Made by a program: the position numbers and the translations under genes. A DNA stretch of 64,000 nucleotides from Byssothecium circinans (Eukaryota > Ascomycota > Dothideomycetes > Pleosporales > Massarinaceae): assembly GCA_010015675.1 (NCBI GenBank), contig ML976989.1:251828-315827 (forward strand), written 5' to 3'. Below the pieces are notes generated by a model, which saw only the letters and a list, made by a program, of their open reading frames with translations, was not told the origin of the DNA and did no database searches. Positions within the stretch are counted from its first letter, which is position 1, and each line of letters starts with the position of its first letter. Shown in pieces: positions 11,929 through 23,430 of this stretch.

Positions 11929-13404
11929 ATGGCTTCTACGTATAATATTGAGCCTAATCCCACTGCCAAAGTCGTCCTCCACACCACCACCGGCGACCTT
12001 GAGCTCGAACTCTTCGCCAAGCAAACGCCCATCACGTCGCGCAACTTCCTGCAGCTATGTCTCGACGGCTACTACGACAACACCGTTTTCCACCGCCTAG
12101 TGAAGGGCTTTATTCTTCAAGGTGGCGATCCGACGGGCACCGGCCAGGGCGGCGAGAGCAGCTACGATGGCGACCCGTTCGTGGACGAGTGGAACAGCCG
12201 CCTCAAGTTCAACCGACGCGGACTGCTGGGCATGGCGAACACGGGGAAGAAGGACGACAACGGAAGCCAGTTCTTTTTCACGCTCGCGAATACACCGGAA
12301 CTGCAGGGCAAAAACACCATGTTTGGACGGGTGGTGGGAGACACAATCTACAATTTGATGAAGATGGGGGAGGCAGAACTCGCAGAAGGTAGTGACGAGC
12401 GGCCCATGTACCCCACAAAAATCACCAGCGCCGAGATCATCATCAACCCGTTTGAGGACATGGTCAAGAGGGCGCAGGTGACACAGCAGACGGAGGAAGC
12501 CAAGAAGGTGAAAAAGCCTAAGAGAAAGGCAGGCAAGGCCTTGCTCAGCTTCGGCGGGGATGAAGGAGAAGAGGCTGTGGCAATGCCAGTAGCGAAGAAA
12601 GTGAAGTACAATGCGAAGCTTGTCAGCGCAGGAGAGGAGTTGCCGAAACCCAAGGGAGAGAAGACGATACCTCTCCGCAAATCGAAGCTCCAATCTCCAT
12701 CGCGATCACCATCTCCCAAACCTGTACCCAAAGCCGCACGAAAAGAAGTACCGACATCACCACCAAAGGAGAAGTCTCCACCGAGAGAGCTCTCACCAGA
12801 AGCCGAAAAGCAGTCCAAGCTCGACCGCGTCAACGCACAAATCGCTGAGCTCAAAGCGTCGATGAAACGCAACACAGCAACACAGCGCTCCGAAACTAGC
12901 AAGAAAAAATCTCTACTAGACTCTCTCGTACCCACCGGCACCACTCGTGGCCGCAAGAGAGGCGCAAACACAGCCCCCGAACAAGCGACCATCGACATCC
13001 TCAATAAATTCAAGTCGAAGCTAGAAGCCGCTGCCCCTGCAGACACAACAATGAAATCTCCGGAGCCCACAGATGGTGCATCGGAAATCAACGGCAAAAA
13101 GTCCACGACAGCAGCTGCAGAAGAGGAGGAAATGCCCTGTGATCTGCACTTTGTAGTCGGGTGTCAGTCATGCACAGCATGGGACAAACAAGATGAAGAG
13201 GAATCAGACGATGACACGGGATGGATGAATCATTCGCTGAGTTTTGCAAAGGATCGGTTAGGCAAGAATTTGGAGTGGAAACGGAAGAATGAAGAGGAGC
13301 TGGTCGTTATTGACCCATTGGAGAAGGCGAAGGAGTTCAAGGGCGAGAAGAAGGGCAAGAGGGAATGGGATGATGCGAAGGGGAAGCGGAATGTGAAGGT
13401 TTAG
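11929..13404 (+). CDS. cwc27: Spliceosomal cyclophilin-like peptidyl-prolyl isomerase CWC27
   Basis: A nuclear protein of activated spliceosomes (Bact complex) with an N-terminal cyclophilin fold. Single exon, 491 aa from the ATG at 11929 (MASTYNIEPNPTAKVVLHTT). Residues about 10-180 hold the cyclophilin domain: GDLELELFAKQTPITSRNF, YYDNTVFHRLVKGFILQGGD, GGESSYDGDPFVDEW, RGLLGMANTGKKDDNGSQFF and NTMFGRVVG. The aromatic usually at the substrate-pocket Trp/His position should be checked before claiming isomerase activity, since many CWC27 proteins lack it. The rest is charged and largely disordered (SPSRSPSPKP, PPRELSPEAEKQ). It ends with the CWC27-type C-terminal block GWMNHSLSFAKDRLGKNLEW and Lys-rich residues. 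Domain order and length match the family. Divergent from ale1. Confidence 0.93.
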   Translation: MASTYNIEPNPTAKVVLHTTTGDLELELFAKQTPITSRNFLQLCLDGYYDNTVFHRLVKGFILQGGDPTGTGQGGESSYDGDPFVDEWNSRLKFNRRGLLGMANTGKKDDNGSQFFFTLANTPELQGKNTMFGRVVGDTIYNLMKMGEAELAEGSDERPMYPTKITSAEIIINPFEDMVKRAQVTQQTEEAKKVKKPKRKAGKALLSFGGDEGEEAVAMPVAKKVKYNAKLVSAGEELPKPKGEKTIPLRKSKLQSPSRSPSPKPVPKAARKEVPTSPPKEKSPPRELSPEAEKQSKLDRVNAQIAELKASMKRNTATQRSETSKKKSLLDSLVPTGTTRGRKRGANTAPEQATIDILNKFKSKLEAAAPADTTMKSPEPTDGASEINGKKSTTAAAEEEEMPCDLHFVVGCQSCTAWDKQDEEESDDDTGWMNHSLSFAKDRLGKNLEWKRKNEEELVVIDPLEKAKEFKGEKKGKREWDDAKGKRNVKV

Positions 13405-14297
13405 TTGATGGCACTTTGGCAGCATCGGCATTCAAAGCACGACAGGTATCTGAGCGCAATTCTAACTGCACCTCGTGGGCTTCCTCTTCCTCTTGGTCTT
13501 CCTCAAATGCTAATCTCCTATCCTGCTCGCTCGTTCCACCACCGTCAACGGCCCCTCGCATGTACTTGCGACCATGCGCTCTTTGACTCATAGCTCAGGA
13601 TAGGAGTCTCCGCGTACGTTTGCAATATTTCTTCCTCTACAACCATGCATTGTCGTAGCAACACGACGATTTTGACTCATCGAAGCCCAAAAGACGTGGG
13701 CTGGTCTGTCAAGAGTTCCACAAAGCTTGATTCGGAATTGGATGAGAAGGGGAACAGTCACAATTCGCCAGATGTCTGAGTCATAGTCGATATCTTGACC
13801 TAGGGTATGTGGCAGACAGGTGAACCTGTTGTTGAGCGCGCTCAGTGTACTCGAGAAATGTAAGCGCTGTCGCTGTCTCAATTCATTGTAGCGGAAAGGT
13901 TTCCCACACTCCGCAAAACACAGCGCTTCCCTCACACCCTCTTTCCTTTCACCAATACCAAAAAGATAATCCCGTCATCTCGTTCTCACACCTCCACGTC
14001 CATCCTCGCCCTCTGCACTTCCGCGACAAGGATCCCGCATCCCCGTCCGTCACACAAAAAACGCCTCAATATGAACACCCGCATTTCCCCATCCACTCAC
14101 CACCTCCATCACTGCCTGATTTGCCCCAATCAATCGTAATCAATTGTGGATCCACAGACATGTTAGCGCGCTTTCGCGTCCTCATGTGATGAGCCGGTGA
14201 GAGGTCGTTGCCAAGGGCGACGCACGACAGCTCGACTTCACCTTCACCTTGCCGAAATTTGAGCGTGCGAGCGAGAGGCCAAGGGAAGTAAGTGGGG
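13405..14297. other. Intergenic region upstream of the 144-aa gene
   Basis: No supported gene. The right half (about 13900-14110) is C-rich on the plus strand, as in fungal promoters. Short frames on both strands look like chance. Confidence 0.45.
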
Positions 14298-14304
14298 TAT
14301 AAAA
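14298..14304 (+). promoter_or_regulatory. TATA box
   Basis: TATAAAA within GGGGTATAAAAGAAC, followed by pyrimidine- and CA-rich sequence typical of fungal transcription starts. It lies 221 bases before the ATG at 14519. The leader contains an intron, which explains the distance. Confidence 0.5.
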
Positions 14305-14445
14305 GAACAGCCCATCCCAGTGAGACACAGCGCTCCCGCAACACAACACTTTCTTCCCACGACTTTCACACAACTGCCTACAACAGCTTGCGTCTTGCGA
14401 CATTTGCAATACATCGCTGCACAGAAGCATCCCCCACTTCAAGCT

Positions 14446-14511
14446 GTGAGTACTCGAAGGCTTTGGTTCCTCGTGCTTGGTTGTCCCAGCGCTGACCTTC
14501 TTGCCTCGCAG
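14446..14511 (+). other. Probable 5'-UTR intron
   Basis: Donor GTGAGT, branch-like GCTGACC and acceptor CTCGCAG give a 66-base intron ending 7 bases before the start codon at 14519. Predicted from splice consensus only. Confidence 0.5.
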
Positions 14512-14518
14512 CTCCAAT

Positions 14519-15197
14519 ATGCCGATTGACTGGAAGGATCAAGATGTGAAGGACAGGCTTCTTGCCGCCATCATCGCTAGTTTCGACGGCACTGTATGTC
14601 ATCTCCCCAACAGCGCCCGGACGCTCCAAACCTACCCTTTCCCATCGTCACCCACATTCTCCCGCCATCTTCACCCCTCCCTTCCCCCCAAACCTCTCCT
14701 TCCCTTCCACAACACCATCCCACATCCACCAACCCCCTCACTAACCAACACCAGATCAACTGCCGCGAAGTCGCCCGCATCTACGGCGGCGAGGCGACCT
14801 ACAACGCCATCGAGAATTTCCTCCGCAAGCCGAAGAAGAAGGCGCAGGAGATGAAGGCCGAAGCCAATGGACGCCAGGGTCCCGCTCCATCTCCGTCTCG
14901 CGCTCCGCGTACGCCCAAGACGCCTACCAAGGCTGGCAGTACGTCTCTTCCCCTCCCCCTCCACTTCAACTTTCTATCTCGACTATGTCCTGAAAGTCGT
15001 ACTGATATGTATACAAAGCAGGTGTCAAGTCCGGCCGCGTCACCAAGTCCACGAAGAAGAACGGCTCGCCGCTCAAGAAGGAAGTTGTCGACGATGGCTT
15101 CGACGAGGACAATGTCGACATCTTCTCTCCTGGCTCCAACAAGGCGAGCTTCAGCTTCAAGGAGGAGGACGAGAGCTTCGATGAACTCATCGTTTGA
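14519..15197 (+). CDS. Small conserved fungal protein, function unknown
   Basis: Three exons in phase: 14519-14593, 14755-14938, 15022-15197 (144 aa). The introns have donors GTATGT and GTACGT and acceptors CCAG and GCAG. The N-terminal half (MPIDWKDQDVKDRLLAAIIASF, then INCREVARIYGGEATYNAIE) looks like a small helical, possibly helix-turn-helix or Myb-like module; I recall similar short proteins in other Pezizomycotina. The middle is Pro/Ser/Lys rich (PSPSRAPRTPKTPTKAG) and basic. The C-terminus is acidic with SFSFKEEDESFDELIV. A DNA-binding role is inference only. It has its own TATA box and a leader intron, which suggests solid expression. Confidence 0.75.
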
Positions 15198-17187
15198 GTC
15201 TTGCTCTTGTCTTGTGCCCAACCCTGGTCCGGGTCTTGGGAGTTGGATTCTTGTGTGAGCTCTTGTGCGTTATGCGTGGAGAGTTGCATGGGGGATTGAC
15301 AACTGTGGGTGTGCATGACATGACTTGGCTTGGCTTTGTGCGGTTTCTTTGTCTCCTAACTTCCTTTCCTTGCTTTTCCGAGCACTTTACTCCCTAATGG
15401 GGTTTTGGCAGGGCTTGGGGGCATGAGGGGGTCACTGTAAGGGGACAATATGGCCTGACGGTGCTTTGCAGAGCGTGGTTTGGCTTTGCGTCTTCTTGGT
15501 CTTTTACCGGCTTACCTGAGGTACTTGGACGGTGGTAGTAGTAGGTGAAAAAGAAAGCAATCAAGCATTCACACCAATGATCCATCCTCAAACTCGTTCC
15601 TCTCCTCTTGTAAAGGAGTTTCGCACAACACGTGAAACATACCTATTCCCGACTTTTAATCGCGGAGCTATTGCGTATTTCTTTCCCTAACTATGTCTAT
15701 GCTCTCCCTGCGCTGTAGAAGGCTGTGGTACACCGTGCGCATTCAGTTGCCTTTGTGCTGTGCGGCTCCCGTTTTCGCTCCCGCGGTTTAAGGAAGAACT
15801 TCAATCTCACCCTGAACATAGCGTTTCCATTTTTTTTTTTGCCCCAGTGCGTACTTCAAACAAGATTTCACCGCTAAAAGCCATAGCGATAGCTGGGCAG
15901 ACAATTCCCAGCGCACGCGTTCTACAAATGCAGTACGATCTGAGAACATTGAGCCCGCTTCGAAGTACCTCCATGTTCAGATCTCGTACTATTTATATCA
16001 GACGAGCTTGACCTGACATTTAGCTTAGCAGACCACATTGCTTTGCCAGGGAAGTAGTACTTACTTCCTGATTGTACAATAAAGTGGAAACACGCACTCT
16101 TCTCTAAGACAGTTGGAAAAGGATATCGGTGTGCAAACCAGTACAAATCTCTCACTTTGAAGATACCCATCAGTCATATCCGTTTACTGGACTCAGCGAC
16201 CCTGATGTCTCCAGGGCCGGATGCTCATCACATGACCTATCTAATGTCCAGTCACCTGTATCAACCAATGGTTATGGACTTTCTTGCAAGAAAAACACTG
16301 GAGTAGAAGAAGGACAAAGGTGTTCAAGTCGCTCACTCACTCTTACTTATACCCAAGAGAGTAAGGACAGTACATGCAATTGCTGGCAAGTGAAAGCATA
16401 CCGAGGCTACGTCGGCGTGAGAGTTTAAGTGGAAGTAAATCATGCATAGAGGATGTGTGAACTTGTTAAAATCTTCAATTGCGATGACTTGAATGAGGAA
16501 AGTGGCGAGCCGTGGAGAAGTAGAGTACAGCTAGCGTCTGGAAGAGAGAAGCTTTGCAATAGTTTCTATTGGTCCTGCGCCAGACAACAATTCTTAAAAT
16601 AAATACAGATTGCACCACAGTAACTATCATTTACCCTAAAGCGTGGTCCTCCGCGATAGAAACAAGACCATTGATCCGTGACTCGACTGACACCACGCCT
16701 CCCGAAACGCCATGCCAAGTTTTCAACCAGCGCGACAACTCTGAGCAGCTTGTTGCGGTTCCTAGTTTCTGGAAAATCCCGATACCACACTTCGCAGCAT
16801 GTAATATATCTCTGCATTTCGACAACGTTCTGGAGATCCGAAACAAGTAAACGCTGTGGAACCATTCAACCATTGGCGAGCTTCTTCGCAGACGAGGAAA
16901 ACCTCTCCGTCGGCGTTATGAATGAGGTAGGCGCGAGTGGTTGAATTAGCTCTGGAGCGCTCAGGCCATAAGGTAGTGGGTTGAACGTTCGATCGAGTAT
17001 AGGTCTCTGGGAGATCTTAGTCCGGCGACTTCATGGTGAATCGAGCGCCTCTAGTACCGTACAACTTATCTGGACCTAATATTCTTGCCACTTCACCTGC
17101 TCTCCTCTCCGTCACACTCTAACCCCATGTCTGCTAGCATACTTCTAATAAAGTGCTGTCGTACAAACCAAATGAAGGTTTGGTACT
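15198..17187. other. Start of gene-poor zone
   Basis: From here to about 40.3 kb there is no intact recognisable gene. This stretch has only short frames on both strands, a T10 tract near 15830-15840 and no clear repeat. Confidence 0.45.
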
Positions 17188-17510
17188 CTATCGCAAGCGT
17201 GCACTCGATCTTCAAAAGTGATCTTGTGCGTAGGGCGCCCCCGACCAAAAAGCCACTTCCAGAACAAAGTATCATCGTCAATAAAATGTCCGCCGACATC
17301 CGGAAGTGGCTCTTTGCGTAGGGCGCCCCTGAACCATCTGCACTCCAGCTAGTTCGTCGTCTGCAACCCCAGCACCGCCTTGGACATTGGTGATGGAGAG
17401 ACTATCGCAAGCGTGCACCTAACCTTTGAAAGTGATTTAGTGCGTAGGGCCCCCTGCGCCATCTGCTCTGCAGCTAGTTCGTCGTCTGCAGTGGCAGCAT
17501 CACCTTGGAC
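17188..17510. repeat. Degenerate tandem duplication
   Basis: CTATCGCAAGCGTGCAC at 17188 recurs at 17402, each followed by a diverged copy of a block with TGCGTAGGGC. A second block with GCAGCTAGTTCGTCGTCTGCA-like sequence and CACCTTGGAC occurs near 17345-17380 and 17470-17505. Copies share most positions but carry indels. Confidence 0.6.
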
Positions 17511-20349
17511 GTAGCTGGCTGAGCCACCAAACTGGCTGTTCGGGGAAGGAGTTTTACCGCGATGGCGAAATTGAAATCCAGAGGCTCTTAGATTGCTGAT
17601 ACTTGCCTTCGATTGATTGAGCGGAACAGGTCGTGTGTTCCACCTGCTTTAGACAGAGCAAAAGGACCTGTCTCCCACTACTTCAGAGCAAGGCGAGCCG
17701 GCGGCGGAACACATGTGTTCTACTTGCTTCAGGACAGGAACGAAACCGTCTTCTACCTGGGGCGGGGAGGTCGTTGAACCAGGGATGTATCAGGGCGGCG
17801 GAAGCAGTTATGGTTCAGACCGACCTAGCCCACTTGAGGTAGGATTGGAGTGTTCATTGGTGTTTGTAACCATCGCACCATGTTTTTTCCAATTGGAGTC
17901 AGTGCGGAGCGGAAGATGGGGCGGTTTTGCACCCTGGGGAGGAAAGGTGTTGGGCGTTCTTGGTGAAGCTGGATGTAGGGTGTATTTCGCCAGTTGTGGA
18001 CTGTCCTTTCAGGCGTTGATCTAGCCCAAGTGGTAGGTGAGGATCGTACCTAGAGCCCCATCACCAGACTTAGAATCTTAGGGAATGCTGAGTTCCTCGA
18101 TGTTGACTGCGAGGCCAAGGATGACCGCAAGACAGGCGCCGAGCGCCGGCCAAATGCCTTCGATGTCGTCGACACAAGAGTCCTTGCAAATCTGCGGTAG
18201 CTTGGCCATTTGAAATGGAGGATGTCCTCCAATTGACCTGGGTAGATAGAGAAGCCTCGGAAAGTTCCTGCTTACCCTTCTACCCAGGCCAGATGGATCA
18301 AGCATAAGAAGCATATATGAAGGACGGTGGGCGCCTTTGGAGGGCAAGGAGCAACAACCGTATGGCAGAGGCTTGCTCGGCCTCAGGGTGACTTTCGGGC
18401 GGCACTCTCTCCATTCAACGTCTGACTGTCGCTAGATGAAGAGGTCTGGCATTAACCGGGGAACCTGTCGTTTTCAACCAGCAAACTCGAGGGTTTGTGG
18501 TCAAGCGAGACTCCATACACCTCGAGAAAACTGTCTGGAAAATACCAATATGCTGTGTCCCCGAAACATGCACACAAGGGATTCCAATGGCACCACGCTC
18601 ACGAGGAAGGGTGATAGCATCGATGACGTGACACCATACTTTGAGAAATCGGTGTCCTCAGTCCTGCTTTTCCACCTAGGCGTGGGAGACCATTATATCC
18701 TCCGTTCGAAATCGTGGATTTGAAAAGCTTGATGTCGTCGGAGACTGGATCGCCCGGCAAAAGAGGTTGTTTCGTCAGGGTCGACTTCATACGAACATTG
18801 CGGCAAGTGCAGGAAAGTGCTCCTTGATGTTTTCCCAGTCGGTTGAGAGCAGCTCGTGAGTTCCGTTCATGATAGTAACTATGTCAATGTTAGTCATGAG
18901 GTGTCCAGCACAGAGAAATGGTAGACATACTTAGGCACTCGAGGCACAGCAGACCCAAGCTCAACGTGGAGACTGCCAAGCAAACATCGCTCTTGTATCA
19001 TCAAAATGTTGAATCCATACCGATTTTTGACACCTCCAGGTAGTGTAGGTAGGAGAAGGAGTAAAGAGCCATTGCGCGGCCGCCGGTATCTCGTAAGGTT
19101 GTACTGATCCGCGGAATGTAGTTGAGAGGCCGAAAGTAGATGTTGGTCCAGGATGCAGCTAGCAGCTACCGCTTGTGCAGTGTTTGGGGGCGTTCGAAAA
19201 CGGCAAAGAATCGATGGGGGAGTCGTTCTGGCGGAGGAAGTGAGGGAGGACTACGACTCAAGGTGCTCGTCCATGGCCTTCTCAAGATCCTCGGTGATGA
19301 GGTCGTATTTCTCCTCTTCGGGGCCAGGATGTGGCCGAAGCTATAAGAGATAGTCAGTGCGTGCTCCAGGCGTGAAAAGGACGTGGACAGACATACTTTC
19401 GGTGCCGTCGAAGGCAGTTCATGGAGCGTGTTCACGTCTCGAAGAGAGATGAGGCTGTAGAAGCCGACGCGGTTTTCCGAAATTGATCGCGAAACAGCTT
19501 TCTCCACCTCAAGACTGTGAACACGCTCCTTCTACTAGCGCCCCTTCCCGACGGTCATGTCGTGATGTCCTGGAGGAGTGGGCCATCGGAGAGAGCATGT
19601 CGTCGAGACCGCTGCTAGCGGCAGTGCCGCCCGTATATACAATGATGCATGAGAGTCGGGGAGAGGCGTGGGCGTCCTCTTGACGGGGGTGGTGTTGGCG
19701 TGGGAGGGGAGGAGGTTGCGCGGCAGGAACAAAATCGGCTTGTGGACAGCGAGCTTGCGTTAGTCAGACAGACTGCAGCAGGTGACTGGGAGACGTAAGG
19801 GGGGCGGGAAAAGTGGAGACAGTTAATTTGACTTGTGGCAAGAGCGTTGCTAAGGGGTTCACAGACTGAGGGCCCCCTCATCAACAGCAAGTTCTACAGC
19901 GACTTATTGGAGAATAAAAGTTTGATTGAATGCAGAACAACCACGTCTGAACCTCTAACTCTTCCGTTATATCTCTTTATGCCCTTGAATTGGAACAGGA
20001 TGGTTGAACACGCAGTCAAGGGGCACAACAGAGCCGGCGAGCCAAATTTTCATCAGGCAAGAACGAGAGCATGGGGCCTGGCTGAACGCCTCCACGAGGG
20101 GTTTGTAGATCACAGTGTGAATGGGCATCAGGAAAGCTTCAACACATGTATAACAGACTGCTCATGACTTCTAGCATCTCCATCATATCGCCTTCGGTAC
20201 CTAGACCGTGTCGTGGTGGAACAGTATTTGCGGCCACTGCAGCATCATGGGAGGCTGTGAGGGAAATATGGAACAGGGAACATGATGAGATCGAAGCGGG
20301 TCCCCCAATGAGACCTCCCTCACCCGCCGTGATAATTTGGAACGAGTGG
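17511..20349. other. Gene-poor stretch with unrecognised coding-like fragments
   Basis: No intact gene. Near 17630-17860 two diverged copies of a short block occur, one ending VVEPGMYQGGGSSYGSDR. On the minus strand at 18350-18078 a fragment reads RNFPRLLYLPRS, DIEGIWPALGACLAVILGL and EELSIP; it could be the end of an F-box/LRR-like protein, but I cannot assign it. At 19330-19230 (minus) a broken frame reads EEEKYDLITEDLEKAMDEHLES. All look like decayed genes. Confidence 0.35.
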
Positions 20350-21520
20350 AAGTAATAGAAAAAGCTTCTTAGATGCATCACAGAATCAGGACAAGCCTCT
20401 AACTCTCACTTTACTGTATCTAAACCAAAGTAATTGATCGTGGAGCTGTGGGGCGATACCGAGACAATGGTTGTGAGTGGTAAAGGCAGGGGCGCCGGTG
20501 AGGCGCCCTACTCACTTGGACCCCTCTTGACAGGGAGGCGCTCTATTGACCCAAAAGGTTGCTAAAACGCTTCATGATACGTAGAATAACCACAGCGCAG
20601 CATCTGAACTCTCCATACTGTCTACTTGAGCCTTAAAATTGAGGCAGAGCTATTTGTGGGCCGGGGACGAGTCGGCGGGGACGAGTTTTACGTAGAAAGA
20701 ACGCCTGGACAGTCTGTTTTGTGAAACATTCCTCAATATCAAGACAGCAAAATAAGCGGGAAGAGGCCTGAAAAGCTTCTGCAGAAATATGATATCCCTA
20801 GCGCAATTTCTGGCTCCTTGCCCTATACCCGTGTCTCGAAAGTGCCAAAGCCGTGTCAAGGGAGGCCGTCGGGGCGTTATGGCGGCGATTGTGGCCGGAT
20901 GTGAGTTTAGGACACGGCAGGAGCGCCCTGAACGGTTAAACGAACTGGGATTACCCTCAACAACAACGCTCAGGAAGAAGCTAGAAAGAGGTTCAAAAGC
21001 TTCAGTCGAGGAACCATGTTTCCAACGTGAATCCTGGCTCTCCATGTATACCCATATGTGTCTCAAGTGTATCAAAACCGTTGTGACGAGGGATCGGGGA
21101 GGCATTGCGACGGCAACGTATGCGGGCGGGGGTGCGTTTGGATGGGAGAGCTCGTAAAGACGGCGCTGCGGACTACAGCATATGCTGCGGGAACATTAAA
21201 TATATGTGCGGTTCAAAGGTTAAGAAAAGCTTCATTAGACACATGACGAACCCAGCACAATTTCTGGCGTCTTCTTCATACCTTTCTGCGCCTCAAAAGC
21301 TGTAAAATCGTGGTGGGGGTCTATCGTGCTGGCGCTGCGGCCGGGGAAACAACGAGCCGGGCGAGGACGATTTTGGGTGGGGATCGCGTTAATACCGAAG
21401 GGCTCTCCGGAGTTCAAGAGAGCACAACAACAACGCAGTGTAGCAGTATTTAGAGTATCAAAAAAGCTTCATTAGACGTATTAAAAACGCGGCGCAAGTT
21501 CCGGCTGCCTTTTTTGACCC
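20350..21520. repeat. Four diverged copies of a dispersed repeat
   Basis: An AAAAGCTTC-led block recurs at about 20360, 20771, 21225 and 21461. The last two share AAAAGCTTCATTAGAC and then CCAGCACAATTTCTGGC or CGGCGCAAGTTCCGGC; the second has CTAGCGCAATTTCTGGC. Spacing is 240-450 bases. Probably a decayed mobile or satellite-like repeat. I see no open frame. Confidence 0.5.
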
Positions 21521-21717
21521 ATACAAGCTCGTGGAGGGCGGAGGAGCGCCATGGCCTAGATGTAGTGAGCGGCGGAGGCGCAGGTGAAGTCGGGGGAGCC
21601 CGCCGAGAATCGTATTATGTGCCCTAGATACTCAACACGAACCCCAATTTTTCCCCTGAAAATTTGCTGGACATGCTGAGACCCCTGCGCATCTTTGAAG
21701 ACTAATATCAACACCAT

Positions 21718-22361
21718 GGAGGTGGTGGTGGCGGCGTGGTGGCCTGGGAGGTTGGTCAGCGTCGCGACAGCCGTACATTCAGGAGGCCAAACCAGCCAGC
21801 TCGCGCTCCCAACCATCTCCAACCAAATTACCTCAGCCTGCGTTCAACGACAACACCAAATCCAACGCTTGTCCTCCCAGCGCGAGACGCAGAGCCCCAA
21901 AAAGGTACGCTTCATCGTATCCTCATCCTCTCCATCAGCGAGTAGCTGAGATTGACTAACTCGAGACTCTTACAGGGCCCTCATCCTTCCCAGGCTCGCC
22001 CGGAGCGCGGATGAGAGATGCAGCACGATCGCAACCCCACGGGCTTCCACAGCGAAGGCGCGGCCATGGCCTCCTAAGAAGTGACGCCTCGCCCTGTGAA
22101 GACGCGCCGTCAAACCGGGGTCTCAAGCCCTACGACTCCACCTTCACATCCGGCACCCGCTTTTCCGCCGTATCCTTCTGCGCGATCGCCAAAATTCTCC
22201 ATCTCCCATCGGTAAGGTTTGAGCCAGAGAGCCAAGCTTCTGCGTCACGCACCTGGCTCTCCCCAGAGAACCAGTGGCGCGGAGAGCGGGCGCGGCAGCA
22301 AAAATTCCAGAGCGGGCGCGACAACAAGAGTTCCAGAACGGCCGTTGCCCCTGGTGTCTAG
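21718..22361 (+). pseudogene. Spliced coding-like relic, no start codon
   Basis: A coding-like frame (GQRRDSRTFRRPNQPARAP...ARDAEPQK) ends at a textbook intron, 21905-21975, with donor GTACGC, branch TTGACTAAC and acceptor TTACAG. It continues in phase as GPSSFPGSPGARMRDAARS, then RGLKPYDSTFTSGTRFSAV, to a stop at 22361. The left frame begins after a stop with no in-frame ATG, so the gene is incomplete. The PYDSTFTSGTRFSA wording faintly recalls a fungal DUF6590-type context, but I would not assign it. Confidence 0.3.
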
Positions 22362-22479
22362 GAACGCTGGCTATACCTGTCGCTGGGAAACATCAAGTCC
22401 AAAATCCTATGAGCCCCTGCGAAAAATCGGAAATGTTCCAATTTGCCACTTGTACAATGTGGAAGTTGACCTCACTGGT

Positions 22480-22512
22480 GGCCACCAGGGGGTCCCGCCA
22501 CCCCCGGTGGCC
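22480..22512. repeat. Strong GC-rich hairpin next to a 12-bp palindrome
   Basis: GGCCACC-A-GGGGG pairs with CCCCC-GGTGGCC (12 bp, one bulged A) around the loop TCCCGCCA. The left arm overlaps the perfect palindrome TGGTGGCCACCA at 22476-22487. Confidence 0.7.
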
Positions 22513-22870
22513 AGGCAGATTGCCCACAAGCAGGCAAGGCCAAATCGCGGGCTGTCATTTACGAAGGTGATCGCGTCGCTGGGGTGGTCGATAATAGTCA
22601 GAGGATTATCAGGCAGTACAACGGGCACCAGTCGTCTCCGGAATGTGGGCCAAAAGCAATTGTTGGTATTGTAGCGCCTTCGAAGGGTTCCCTCGGAAGC
22701 TGGCTGCGACGAGTGAGTTGGGACCTTGGTTCAAAGAATGTAAGTAGATAATGTACCAGCAGAGGTGAGACATTCGTTGACGAAATCTCCTTTAAGCCTT
22801 TGTAAGGATAGCAGGCGATCTTCGCTTTCAGCAAGAAGCCATGTCGGTAAGCCTGTTGCCGGCCTATGGA

Positions 22871-23108
22871 GGACTCGCCTTACTTTGACGACCGTGACGA
22901 CAACCCCGACCATGACCCTCGCGATCCTCGCTCCGGCGTTCTTCGATACATGCCCACATACTGAATTGCTGTCGAGTGCTGGGGCCTGTCGAACCTTCTG
23001 TGTCGTGACAGACCGGGCTCGCATTACTTTGACGACCGCGACGACACTTATTCGACCGTGACCCGCGCGATACTCGCCCCGACGCTCCTCGATACATGCC
23101 CACATACC
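22871..23108. repeat. Direct repeat of about 95 bp, offset 144 bp
   Basis: TACTTTGACGACCGTGACGA at 22881 recurs as TACTTTGACGACCGCGACGA at 23025, and both copies end with CGATACATGCCCACATAC. Translated, both give YFDDRDD and one gives RDPRSGVLRYMPTY, so this looks like a duplicated exon of a lost Arg/Asp-rich protein. Confidence 0.55.
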
Positions 23109-23430
23109 CCGCTCAGCGCTTCAAGCGCAACGGTACTTCGAGGGGGCCTGACAAGTTGAGGGCTACTGTCAAGAGAGCAAATGCATGACTTCGGAATGGG
23201 ACTCAGAAGCACTTGCGCCGAAGGAGGCTAGGTTTGCTCTGGAAGTGACCTTTCCGAGGAGGACTGAGAGCACGCGAACGGACAACAAATGTGGAAATCG
23301 CGCTGCTCATGGGAGTTTGGCAGTGGCTTCGCTTTCGGCGTACACTGGTGCAGTCTCGCCTGGTCCTCGCATAGAGAGTGAGAGGATGACTTCGTCCGCA
23401 TAAAGGTTAGATTCGCCGCGTGCATGGAAG

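Noticed and set aside
12097..13106. Long minus-strand frames inside cwc27
   Set aside because: Shadows of the cyclophilin gene, with no domain or start context of their own.
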